Assembly: GCA_013398175.1 (NCBI GenBank)
Contig: VZRZ01004175.1
Location: forward strand, 919,745-983,744
Length of the DNA stretch: 64,000 bases
Direction of reading: 5' to 3'
From: Climacteris rufus
Taxonomy: Eukaryota > Chordata > Aves > Passeriformes > Climacteridae
The notes beneath the pieces were generated by a model. It worked only from the letters and a program-made list of their open reading frames with translations. It ran no database searches and had not been told where the DNA came from. The stretch's first letter is position 1; the number at the start of each line of letters is the position of its first letter. Below, piece after piece: positions 35,501-47,200 of this stretch. The translations under genes were made by a program, and so were the position numbers.

Positions 35501-37974
35501 TCTGAGCAGTAATTTATAAAACTTGGTTTTGACTTATGTATCAGTCCAAGATGAATTACTGTGTATTTTGCTACAGGAGACTGTTCAGTATTATGTATAC
35601 AAATTAAACATTTGGTGAAGAATTTGCCATATTAAATATGCAAATTAAACTTCAGGAAGACATGTAACTCTACTAGCACTGAGAAGTCCTTGGTATTCTG
35701 TAACGTGCTTCAGAGAAAAGCCATGAAAACTTCTGCCCCAAGAGAACAAAAGTCTTTAGCTAAAGTTTGATGAGAAGAGTATTAATAACAGTCACCAAAC
35801 TAGGGTAAAGTGGAAGAGGAAACTTACTGTGCTTTAGTACTATTGATTTTGGCCTCCTAGAATGCTTCATTATCAGCCAACTATGCATTGCTTATAAATG
35901 CATTAGAGTTTTGGGACAAATCAGTCATTGTTAAAGCTGGCAGTTTAGTCCCTAAAGATATACAGTATGCAGAGCCTAGATGTGTGTGCCCCCTCAGTAA
36001 CATCCTTCTTGTACTTTTACTACTTTCTTGATAATTTTTTTACAGACTAGAAAGTATCTTATTGATTGAGCTCTGAAAGTTGTAAATATGATTTATGAGT
36101 TATATATGATTAAAAGTGTGGCTGCTCTGGGGGACACAGGGATTTCTTCACCCCTGGTCTAACACTGAGTAAATCACTTAAATCCTTTACCTGAGAGAGT
36201 AGGCCTTTTAAAAAGACTAGTAAAATGAAAAGTTGCATTGGAAAACTACATAGAAGAGCTTTATTTTAACCAGAGTGCCAGGCAAAAAAAGATGCCTGAG
36301 CATAGGACAACTAAAACACTGCAAACATTACTCACTACTAAGTAAAGTAATGCAGTTTTTCTAGCAATTTTGTAAGTACAGCAGTTTGAAGGTAGTAAAG
36401 ACTTGATAGCAGAGTAAGAAACTAAGTTGTCACTGTTGCCACTGTCTTTTTAATTATACTTTTATTTAGTGTGCAGTGCTATGTATCCTGACAAGAAGAA
36501 AATTGTATCTTCTCAAAGAAAACAGCAAAATGGGGGAAGGATAGCTTTTATTCAGAAAATGCATTTTCCTAGATTTTTAGAAGCATGTATTTGGCTTTTA
36601 AATTGTTTACATATGAAACAAGAGGTCTTAACAGGCCTTGGAGCTGCACTGCTTTTAAGTTAGAACCAAGGGAACATACAGTGAAGATATGTGATATGTG
36701 TTGGTGTCTCTTCTATTAATTAAGATTAGGTATTTTGTGAGTGCCCACATGACTTATCTGTTGTGGCTGATATCCAGTGAGGCTATAGTCTGTAAGTTTA
36801 AAAGAAAAATATCTCTCTCTTTATCTTCAGCCCATAAAATTGGCTAGAAGACTGTGCTAGCTCTACCAATTGATCAAACTAACCTTGCAATGTACTGCAA
36901 CTTCTTTCCTATATTAATCATATTCTTAAGATAACTCATTCAGCAAGAAGAGTATTTCAAGTCTTTGTATTTCAAGGTGTGAAGAATTCATGAAACTAAT
37001 AATTAACATGAGTTGTCTATGAAAAAACAAGTGAAGACATTAGAGTCTCCTATGCCTGTGGAGGGAAAAATGGCACAACCACTGGAAAGAGAACAGTGAT
37101 CCACAGGGGTTGAAAGACTTCAGTTTTGTTTGGGCTTTACTACCAAGTGAAGATTTGCACTGACAATAAGTCAAAATTTCCCAGCAGCAGCTGGATCACC
37201 ACTGAGTAATCTAAGCCTGCTGTATCTGGCAGCCTGGACTGGAAGGACAACAAAAGGAAAGGGCAGTGCAACTGGGGAAAGTTATTTTAAAAAAAGGTGA
37301 CACTTAAGAATTTTATTATATAAAGTGATGATAAAGCACTTATTTATTCTCCCTTTTTGTTTTATTGTTATAAATTAAAAACTTAAATATTTATCAGAAA
37401 TGTAAATGTTGTCCTTACATGACCCTCAAGCATGTTCACAACATTCTTTACCTTTTAGTCCTTCCATACATCTCAAGCCTTCAAAGTTCACCTGAGGAAA
37501 GAAGAAATCTTGTTTTCCTGCATCTTTTCTTCTATTCAGTATTAGGTTAAAGTAATAATGAAAAAAAATCTGTTGTTAGGCTGATGTTGCAGTCTCAACA
37601 AAATGAGGGTTCGTTATAAAATTTTTATTTTATAGGGTTTTTTGTAGCTTTTTTTCATTTTCGTGCTCAAAGTATGCTGTTATTATATATGGTCAGAAGT
37701 AGTAGCAGTGCAACCATCTTGTGTTTGCTCTGAAAGATAACAATAAAGATTAAAAGTTTGTGAGCATCTGATTATTAATACCACCTATATTTCATAAAAC
37801 TTCAGGACACAGTCCTTCAGTCTTCGTGAACCTAAGCCTTCTTTCAACTCCTCTTGCAGCCTACTTTACTGAAGGTTTAGTGCATGATTGCTTCAAGAAA
37901 AGGTGCATGCTTCAGAAGTACCACAGAGGTCTGAACATAACAGAGGCAATTCTAGCAGACCTAGACACCTGCAA
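32594..37974 (+). other. AT-rich intron, no supported gene
   Basis: Ordinary intron-like sequence. A triple 10-bp repeat (tttcaaagac, tttcaaagat, tttcaaagcc) lies at 34143-34172. Short frames (34870-35118, 36469-36663 and others) have no family resemblance. Confidence 0.5.
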
Positions 37975-38032
37975 AGTAAAAAACAAACAAACAAACAAAA
38001 ATTTAAAAAAACCAAAACAAACAAAAACCCCC
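37975..38032. repeat. A-rich (AAAC)n simple repeat
   Basis: Repeated AAAC/AAACA units interrupted by aaaatttaaaaaaacc. The frames reading through it are low-complexity (K/N/T on the + strand, F/V/C on the minus strand). Confidence 0.85.
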
Positions 38033-38869
38033 ACATTTTTTCCACAATAACATCAATTACTAACAGTATCAGATTCTGGATATCCCAAACTATTTGCCTA
38101 CCTGTGCCTGTCACTGGATTTGATTACAATATATTTAGCTGCTATTTCAGCCATATATCATCTATTGCAGGGTCTTTTCAACATTTTGTCATCAAATGAT
38201 AGCCTTTCCAAACAATTCAAATAAAAGTGTTCATTAAGTGGATGTAGTATACCACTGTGTTTGGTTATATAAAACTTCATGATCCCACGTAAACTTACAG
38301 CTATTTTCTATCTCATTAGTAGTGGCAACACTTCCAGGTGAATAACAGACATTGATGAATGAATCTTCTGCTATTTTTCATAAGTTTCTGTTAAATTGAA
38401 CCTTATATGTATGCCAAAGTTAGCTAGCTGTGCATCACTTTATAAAGGAATGCATCCTCTCATAGGCATTTTGAAATTATTTTCAGGTAAGGAGAGCACA
38501 TCATACTACATGTTTGCGGAAAATTTTCACTCTATCTAGACAGATATATTTTATAGAATGTGTTGGATGGTTGGAAATATGTGGTTCAAGAGTAAAATAC
38601 AAGTCCATCACCCATGAAGGGTTCTCCAGTGGAAGATGTGGATGTATTAGGTTATACCATTATGCAGATGAAAGACTTGCTGATTGTGACAAAATTGTAG
38701 CTTGCTGGTTTAGGATTCAGGCCTGTCAAAGGAACTTTGGACATAGGCAGTTATTTTGCTTAGATCCTTTGGGGAATGTGATACAGTAATCTTTTTTAAT
38801 GTCCTCTCACTAAATGCCCCATTTTTGTGATGCAAAATTCAGTGCACTTCTTCTTTGGTCACTTTGTAA

Positions 38870-38885
38870 TTTTTTTTTTTTTTTT
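38870..38885. repeat. Poly-T tract (16 T)
   Basis: An uninterrupted run of 16 T followed by gacag, giving a chance splice-acceptor-like context on the + strand. Confidence 0.9.
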
Positions 38886-39134
38886 GACAGAATTTCTAGT
38901 AAAATAACTTATTGAAGTAGATCATCAGCCATAGAATATTTCCACCCAGGGAAATATTCCACTGCCTCTCATCTCCCTGTAAATGATGTACCATGTAATA
39001 TGTTGTAACTGATTTTTTGATGGGCTTTCTGTTACCATTACTTAATCACAAAAAGTTTGCAGAAAAAAAACTTCCCCAGTTGCTGTTAATAAGTAGAAAA
39101 TTCTCTATCTTGAACAAGAGAAAAATACTATCCG

Positions 39135-39157
39135 TTGAGATGCAGAGTGCATCTCAA
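39135..39157. repeat. Perfect inverted repeat, 10-bp arms
   Basis: TTGAGATGCA - gag - TGCATCTCAA. The arms are exactly complementary with a 3-base loop. No U-rich tail or promoter context suggests an RNA gene. Confidence 0.85.
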
Positions 39158-39380
39158 AACCCACTGGCTGTCATAAGGCGCTCCAGTGTTTGTCATCACT
39201 TACATTTATTTCATATGTAAATTGCCATATTGTTTTCATTATTTATGTGTTTTGCCTATGATTTCCCAATGAACACTTATAAAGTGATAGAAGTTACTGT
39301 GTATGAAATATCCATTAAATATGCCCTTTAAAAGAATGACAAAATGGCAGAGCCAGTTTCTGTCTTTTGCTTTTCCGTAA

Positions 39381-39455
39381 TATTCTATTCTATTCTGTTC
39401 TATTCTATTCTATTCTATTCTATTCTATTCTATTCTATTCTATTCTATTCTATTC
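39381..39455. repeat. (TATTC)15 microsatellite
   Basis: Fifteen pentanucleotide units with a single interruption (tgttc in the fourth unit). Likely length-polymorphic. Confidence 0.95.
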
Positions 39456-40594
39456 CCACTTGTTTTCAGTGTTCAGTGTCACTGGTTCTGTCTGATAATA
39501 TAATTTTTATTTGTTTGATGGGATAAAGGTTATTCTGTTTATTACAGTGATGAGTGCTTCAGAAAAGTAGAATTTGATGACTCAGATTCTACTAATTTTA
39601 TACTGAAGTGTTAGGTTCAAGTTCAGGGAATCTGTCAACAATTTGAAGAGAGTACTGGTGCACAAACATATACTCTCCTTCAGGAACAACTGTAGATTTT
39701 GTTCTGTTGATGGTAATGAAAGTTATCTGCTTGTAACCTGTTAATTTTGCTGACACAATGCATCCTAATATAACTGCCATGCAAGTTGACCCAAATACCT
39801 TGCTCAAATAAAGAAGAAAATTTACAGAGAAAATCTAATAACAGTATTAAGTGTGCCTTCACTAGCCTTTGGCAGTATCTGTCTGCAAGCTGAACAGCTA
39901 TTTCCAGTCCTAACAACTACTTCTTTGGCACAGTTGTATACTTATGGGACAGAAACCTGGGCTTCACTGTCAATTACAAAATTGGTGTTCTTAGCTGACT
40001 TCTTTAAAAATGGAGAGAAAATAAATTGTAATGTTATTTAAGAAACAGATCATTCTTGAAATTTGTTTGTCCTTTGCAATGACAGGCTGTTTTTCAGGAT
40101 TGAAGAGTTTCATGCAGCAAAACTATAAGTTTGTCGCTTCTTCTCTCTGAATGAGCAGAACAGTTTTAACAGGTACACCATACATAGCAGCATCCTAGTG
40201 AATTACTGACAGTAACATTTAGAGCATTTATCTCCAGCACATGGCAAACCCAAGCTAACTGATGGGATAAAATGATTCATAGTACAACTTGTTATGGACT
40301 GTTACTGGCACTGAATCAGAAATTAGATGGTACCACCAAATCCTTTTATGTAGATAATTGAAAGCTCGTAATCTCACAGTGATCTCCCCAGTGCCACATT
40401 TTATGTTGTTAATTGGTGTGCATAAGCAGCTTGAAATTAGGCAACTCTTGGTGCTGTGAGTGTGTGGTAACCAGAGCTCTACCTCCTTGAACTTGAAGGT
40501 ATGGTGCTGCCCAGCCCACTTCCCAGATGCCTCATATACAACACAGAAATGTCAACTGTCTGTACATCCCTTAACAATTCTCAGTCAAGTGATG

Positions 40595-40654
40595 AATGCT
40601 GAACTAGATGATCTTTAAAGATCCTTTCCAACCCCAGCCATTCTATGATTCTAA
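40595..40654 (+). mobile_element. Very short CR1 3' end
   Basis: tgctgaactagatgatctttaaagatcctttcc, followed by ccagccattctatgattct, is the CR1 3' terminus in sense orientation. Only about 60 bp is recognisable, so this is an extreme 5' truncation. Confidence 0.85.
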
Positions 40655-43026
40655 GTGTGGATGATGGTAACTACTTCTGAGGCATAAAATCCAATCAAAT
40701 TTAGCCAGACTTAATCTGTGAATGTTAATTTCCTTGTTTTCCTTTAAATTTCTACAGCTGAATTCTAGCATTCTAGCAACACCTTTTGGACATGAGTCGG
40801 ATTTTATGAGACCAAAATTTCAGTTAGTTTCATTTAACCAAGTGAAGAACTACTGAAACTGTATTCTCAGTAAATGTGAAATAATGCCCCACAGATACCA
40901 TGATATAATATCTAACCCACCTCTATGTGTAGTAGAGGTAAGGAACTAGAAATAGTCTGTCATAAAATTTACTGTACCAAATTTCAGTGATCAATTTGCA
41001 TCAGTATTCAAAGTCATGTCTGTAGAGGCTGGAGCACCACATCATAACTATGTCTCATAACTATGACAGCAAATTTTTCACAGGGTGGTGATGCTAAAAT
41101 TTCTTTGTAAAACACAGAATGCTGAACAAAAAGCATTGCAATTTATTCCTGTTATTTTATATAATATTCCTGTTATTTTATATACTCACATAAATATAGT
41201 ACCATTTTGATTATCTAAAATATAACCACTGCAACCCTCATCATATTTGAGAGTTCTTTATTTTTGTATGTAAAATTCTGAACAGAATCATGCCAAAGTA
41301 CCTTATGCTCAAGAAAGTAAGAACTCTTAAAAACATGAGTTTAGCAATGGTAATCATTGGATTATAATAATATAAAATATAATCTAATGCAGAAAGCATA
41401 AATTGAGTAAGAGCAGGAAACAAAGACCATAGAAGCTTCTGTTGAGTGTGTGTTAGTGGTTATTATCATTATTCTGATTTGGAGCTAATTAGGCTACCAG
41501 GGGTGTTCTGGTTCTTTAGAAAGCCATGATTTCCACAAGGCAGTATTTATTTAATGGTTTGTATAAAAGTTTAAAACTCTAAAGTTTTCTGTTTTCTAAA
41601 AGAATGAGTGCTTATTTAGCTTTCAGTAGCACAAAATTGAATGCATGAAGCCAAAGGCATATTTTTAGAAATATTTCAGTCTTGCTAAATTGTAAATTTA
41701 CTGTGTAATTTTTCACCTAATTTGGGATATTATTGTAATCCATGGTTCTAAAAGTTGATTCTCCAATGTTCTCATTTGTAAGATGATTTAAGTTAACATG
41801 TTTTACTGTGCACTGAAATGTACTGAATCACCATTCACATTATTAGATCTTATTTGAGGGCACAGTAATGAGCAGCTGAAGAACAGTAACATTTTAAGCC
41901 ACTACATCTAATTCATAAATGAACGAGTGTAGTGTCAGCATTTCCACTATTTCCAAAATTGTAGCTCATTTAGAAAAAGATTTTCCTGCTTTCATTTTCA
42001 AATTAACAAGTTCTTCTCATTCTCTCTGTGAATGTCCTCTGACATTATTTTTCAGATTAGTTAGTTAAACTTCAATTCTTTCATTAGATGGTAGGGTTTT
42101 TTCAGAAGAACAAAAATACAGTGAATTGGGGCATGAATTAGACTACTTTTACCGATAGAGAGATGAGGACTAGATGTGTCTGGATGAACATGAGGGTTTT
42201 GACCAGGAATTTCTCCCATGACACCAGAATGCACACTCTATGGAGAAACAGTTGAGGCTTCAGGGCTTCTTGAGCTCTCCCTGTAAATTTATACTGGTAG
42301 AAACCAAATTCTTAACAGATGATATTGCCTTTTATTTCTTTTGACATTAGGAATGTTAGTTTGTTATCTTTTGCTTTGCCTATGCCTATGCATTTTTAGT
42401 GATCAAAACTTTTTTTTTAATTTACAATTGGCAACAGTAGAATCAGTTTCTTTCTCTCATTATTTTCAGCAAATGTGCTGAAAGTTATAACAGATTTTTT
42501 TTAGTTTTTAAATTCTGAAGATAAATATGAAGTTCTTCAGGAAAAAAAAAGTCAGTTCTGGAACAAATATCTTGAAGTGTAATGCAAAACTGCTAGAAGA
42601 ATGTCCAAAGAACTGTTTCATTGAATTCATATTTTCCCACAAGTTTGAGCTGTTTTCCCTTTTTAGAGACACTATGTTCTGAGAGGAAAGAAATTCCCAG
42701 CTTAATTGAAATCATTTGTGATTCTTCTGCTAGCATTCTTCATGTAGTGCAATTAGGCAGTCAGACTTTTTATTTTGTAGAAAATTGTAGATACTGAAAG
42801 TTACATGGTATGAGTGAAATTACATCAGACTAACAGCACCCAAGTGACAAGGGGTGGATTTTGTGTAAATTGTCCTTTTTCATTCTGTTTTGTGATGATG
42901 TTATTTTGATTTTTATATGCAGAATTTTTGTCTTGCCCTATTTGGTTAGTTTTGTTGATGTGATGGAAGTTCTCTGATGAATAATATAGTTCTTAAATAT
43001 GTGATTTGCGGAGATGGTGGGTGGAA
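40655..43026 (+). other. AT-rich intron, no supported gene
   Basis: Two short tandem repeats occur: tcataactatg twice near 41042-41066, and attcctgttattttatata twice at 41145-41184. No coding signal was seen. Confidence 0.45.
41145..41184. repeat. Tandem duplication, 21-bp period
   Basis: ATTCCTGTTATTTTATATA occurs at 41145-41163 and again at 41166-41184. Confidence 0.85.
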
Positions 43027-44207
43027 TGTATTGGGTTTTCGTGACCAGGTTTAGGTAATGGGGGGACTACAGGGGTGACTTCTATAAGAAGCTGTCAGAA
43101 GATTCCTTCATGTCCCACAGAGCCAAGGCCAGCCTTCTCCAAGACAGACTTGCTGCTGGCCAAGGCTGGGTCAATTAGTAATTATAGTAACAAGTCTGTG
43201 ATAACATATTGAAGAAGAAAGAAAAAGTTATTGTGCAGGTGTAATTGCAGTCAGAGAAGGGTAGGGTGAGAATATGTGAGAAGATCAGCTCTGCAGACAG
43301 TAGGGTCAGTGCAGAAGGAGGGGTAGGAGGTGCTCCCAGTGTCAGAGCTGAGATTCCCCTGCAGCCCATGGTGCAGACCATGGTGAGGCAGCTGTGTCCC
43401 TGCAGCCCATGGACCACCACAGGGATGCAGAGATCCACCTGCAGCCCGTGGAAGAGACCCACCCTGGAGCAGAAGGATTTCTGAGAGGAGGCTGTGACCC
43501 CACAGGACACCCGAGCTGGAGCAGGCTCTTGGCAGGGTCTTGCAGACCTGTATAGAGAGGAGCCCGTGCTGGAGCAGGTTTCCTCGTAGACTGTGACTCT
43601 GTGGGGGACCCACAGTGGAGCAGCCCACTCCCAAAGGACTGCATCCCATGGAAGAGTGATCCACAGCAGTGGCAGCAGTTTGTGGAGGACTGTTTCCCAT
43701 GGGAGGGACCCCGCATTGGAGGGGAATGACTCCTCTCCCTGAGCAGTGGCAGGAACAACTTGTGATGAGCTGCCCGTAACCCCCANCACTCCCAAAGGAC
43801 TGCATCCCATGGAAGAGTGATCCACAGCAGTGGCAGCAGTTTGTGGAGGACTGTTTCCCATGGGAGGGACCCCGCATTGGAGGGGAATGACTCCTCTCCC
43901 TGAGCAGTGGCAGGAACAACTTGTGATGAGCTGCCCGTAACCCCCATTCCCTGTGTCCCTGCACTGCTGGGGGTGAGGAGTTAGAGCTGGAAAGGTGTTT
44001 TATTTTACTTGTCATTATCTTGCTATGATTTTGTTAGTAATAAATTCAATTAATATATCTATTTAGAGCCTGTTTCACCCATGACAATATTTGGTGAGTG
44101 GTCTCTCTTTCTCTTCTTATCTCAACTCATGAACCCTCCATTATATTTTCTCTGCTCTGTCCAGTTGCAGAGGGCATCTGGCATCCAGAGGGGATCAACC
44201 CATTACA
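43027..44207 (+). mobile_element. Long solo LTR of an ERVL-type avian endogenous retrovirus
   Basis: The element starts TGTATTGGG and ends CCCATTACA, a near-perfect 9-bp terminal inverted repeat. Its interior is GC-rich with repeated blocks (ctggagcagg, cctgcagcccatgg, ggaggactgtttcccatggg). Near the right end are AATAAA (44039-44044) and the conserved stretch ctggcatccagaggggatcaaccc. These match a well-known long LTR of Neoavian genomes, recalled from memory, in sense orientation. There is no internal retroviral sequence and no clear target-site duplication. The long minus-strand frames (for example 43251-44015) are antisense shadows of this GC-rich LTR, extended by the internal duplication. 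Without the duplicated 161 bp the LTR would be about 1,020 bp. Confidence 0.88.
43626..43946 (+). repeat. Exact 160-bp direct duplication joined by an N
   Basis: 43626-43785 and 43787-43946 are identical base for base by visual comparison, with a single N at 43786 between them. It starts cactcccaaaggactgcatc and ends ctgcccgtaaccccca. Identity together with an N at the exact joint suggests an assembly gap-filling artefact rather than a real tandem duplication. Confidence 0.9.
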
Positions 44208-47200
44208 CATTGGTTCAAAGAGCAACATGTATAAATTCATGAGATAAAGATTCCTTATAAGATATTAAATCCAAAGACAAAATATTTGGCTCATAAAGTC
44301 CTCAAGCTTCAATTTGCTGAAGGCTGGCAGAATATTTTTCAGAAGCATCACTGTGTACTTGCTATGTTTCTATCCTCTTCTGTGGCATTCACTCAGCCCC
44401 TGTCATAAAAAGAACCCTGGGTTAGGCTGTGGCTGCATGACCTATTCTTTTGACACCAAGATTTCAGCTCAGCTCAAATGCAAGTTTAATCTATGTTACT
44501 GCTTGGCTATTTCTAGCCACAGAAATAAATGGGATGGTTATAAGAGTCTCTTCACGTGTGTACCTGCCCCATATGCAAGTCTTAGTTGGAAGGTTCAGCA
44601 ATTGAGGACAGACTCACCAGCTTGATATTTCTAACCTTAAATCCCTCATAACTGAAGTTTCTATATCTCAGATCCCTTCTTCATATTTCTTCCTTTTTAA
44701 ATCTCGTTTCTGATGTTTTTCTTAACAGAGCTTTAATCTGTGACATGCAGTGGCTGATTCCCACCCCTCTTAGGAAAGCAGAAGGATTGTTTCCCTAATT
44801 GAAGAGAAAAAATTATTAACTTACTTTGTGGATCCATTAGGATTTTGGGTTTTTTTCTCCTTGATACATAAACATAAATAAAGGAGGATCAATGTGTTTT
44901 GGCTCCAGATACCTCCTTATGTAAATATGAGAATCTAATCAAAGACCAGGCAGTACATTTTTACAGCAGTAGTTTCAGTTCAGTCATGACACCTTCTGTT
45001 CAGTGGCAGAATTGTATGTCATAGTAGCAGATAAATTCATTTATTGCCAAAAAGTAAGGAGGCCACACAGTTCTTAATATATATGAAAACTTCACATAGA
45101 TTAAAAAGCAATTATGTCAGCTTATAAGACTTAGGTGGTTGGGGAAGGTACTAGTCTGTGTTCATGTTATTATTTTCTCTCTTGTTCCTCTTCTACAGTT
45201 TTAAAGAAGTCTGACAAAACCAACATGGTATCTCAACAAGGCCACTACTGTGTGCTCTTAGCAATGCCTGCATGATTTACAAATACATTTTATATTTGGA
45301 TATAATTTTGATAATATTTTACAGAATTTGTTCTTTAAAATCAAAATGAAACTACTTTCAAAACATTTGCTGCTCAGAAACAAAGCAACATGGACTATAT
45401 AATGAGGTTTTAAACATTTGTTTACATGCTGTGCATAAAAGAAAAAAACCCAGATTTTCATTCTTTTGGTCCAACGTACAAAAGAGGTTACATTTATTTT
45501 TATGATACTTTATATTGTTAATAACAGTTGCCCACACTTTGTGGTAGTAGTCACTATCACACATTGCTTTACAGACTATTTATTTTGGATTTATACTACT
45601 GTGTCTGACATAAATAAGCACAGTACAAAAACAAGCCAAATGGTAAATTTCAAATTTTATAGGCATACATTAGAATAAGTGTGAATTTAAATCAGTCTAA
45701 ACAAGACTGTTCACTGTCTGACTCTACTAGACATTAGATAATGAAGGTAAAGAGCATTTTGCAAAATGACTGTTAGTTATTTTATGCCTTGCATCCAAGT
45801 TATAAAAGAGAAGTGCTATACTAATGACATGAGGGTTTTTTCTCTACTTTTTTTTTTTTTAATTTGTGGGAGGTTATTTGACTTGAAGAAAGTTTGTAGG
45901 AGTATTTTTTTCAAATAAGGGTTTTCATTCATCTTTTTGTTATAAAAATCTAGAAGTAAGAGCTGACAGTCCAAAACTAATTAAAGTGATTTAGCAGATA
46001 AATTAAATTAAAGCTGTGTTGGATCATTTACCTGCAGTTCACCCATTGTGGTACTTTTTAGTAAGTTTGTTACCAAATGAATGTAGTAAAAACACAGAAA
46101 AACAATTGCATTTTCCATCTGAAATCCATCAGCACTGAGACTGCCAGGAAGAAAATATCTGAGGTATGACTTTAAGTAAAATATGATTCAAAGAGGAAAA
46201 CTGAAACCGCACAAAAATACAGAATGTACTTTTGTTAATAATTAGACAGCACAAGCTAAAAGGGCACATGTTCTTTATGCTGGGACATGTTCTTTTGAGC
46301 ACATTTTACTTTCATCACCCTTTCAGTGTGTCTTGAAATTACGTTTCTTTCAAAAGAATAATCACCACTGCTACTGCTCTAAGCTGCATCTGAGCTATGC
46401 TGAGTGATAGGTCGTTTAAGCTTTGTTTTTTCCTCTCATACTAATTTTTCATCTATGATTAGAAAAAGAAGTAATTTCCTACATGATTATTTATAGCCTA
46501 GCAGATCATGGTAAGGCAAATGAGGAATGTGTATTTAAAAGTAGCAGTAAATATGATTTCAGTATTCTTTTATTCACTGCTTCTTTTCTTTTTCATGTAC
46601 CAGAGAACCACGACATTGTGTGGTGTTAGTGGCAGAGCTGTGGCATTGTGAGGTTGTTTTATAATTGCTCATTAGACTGGGAAAAATTTACAGAAAATTG
46701 ATATTACAGTAGTGCAGGTAGTTCTCAAAATGAATCTTAACTGAGCCCTGCCAATGACTTTAAATAAAATTTCCCCATCCTAAAGTACCAGGTCCTTCTA
46801 GAAAGAAGTTGTTAGTAACTGTGTTTTGTTATATAAGAGCAGATCTTGGGAGAGGCTCCTCTGCACAGTTCAGGTGCATAGTTTCTGGAGGCAAAGAACT
46901 TAAAGTGTTACTCGAGCTATGCTTGTGAACCAAAAACTGAATATAATAAAGTCTTGGTACAACCTCTCTACCTATTCTTCTTTGGCTGCACTAGTGATGC
47001 AGTTAAGATAGTGTGATTTATTTTGTTTTTGCAATGGCTCTCAGAATTATCTGCCTCTTCTATTTCTCCTTTTCAATCCCTTGCATTGCATTTGGCCAAG
47101 TCTGTAATTCTAAAATGACTTTTTAGGTTTTGCTGCAAGAGAAGAACTGTTGTTACACAAACAGGACTGTCAAAAGAGTGATACCTCATTTTATTCTATC

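Larger units (their letters stand above)
38033..40594 (+). other. Intron with simple repeats, no supported gene
   Basis: Contains a poly-T run (38870-38885), a hairpin at 39135-39157 and the TATTC microsatellite. The 91-codon frame at 38514-38789 starts with TTG and resembles nothing known. Confidence 0.45.

Noticed and set aside
38514..38789. 91-codon + strand frame with several cysteines
   Set aside because: It starts with TTG, the cysteines do not follow an EGF or other known spacing, and there are no flanking splice sites in matching phase.
43175..44015. Long overlapping minus-strand open frames (201-254 codons) suggesting a gene
   Set aside because: They lie entirely inside an LTR, read antisense to it, and are lengthened by the exact 160-bp duplication joined by an N.
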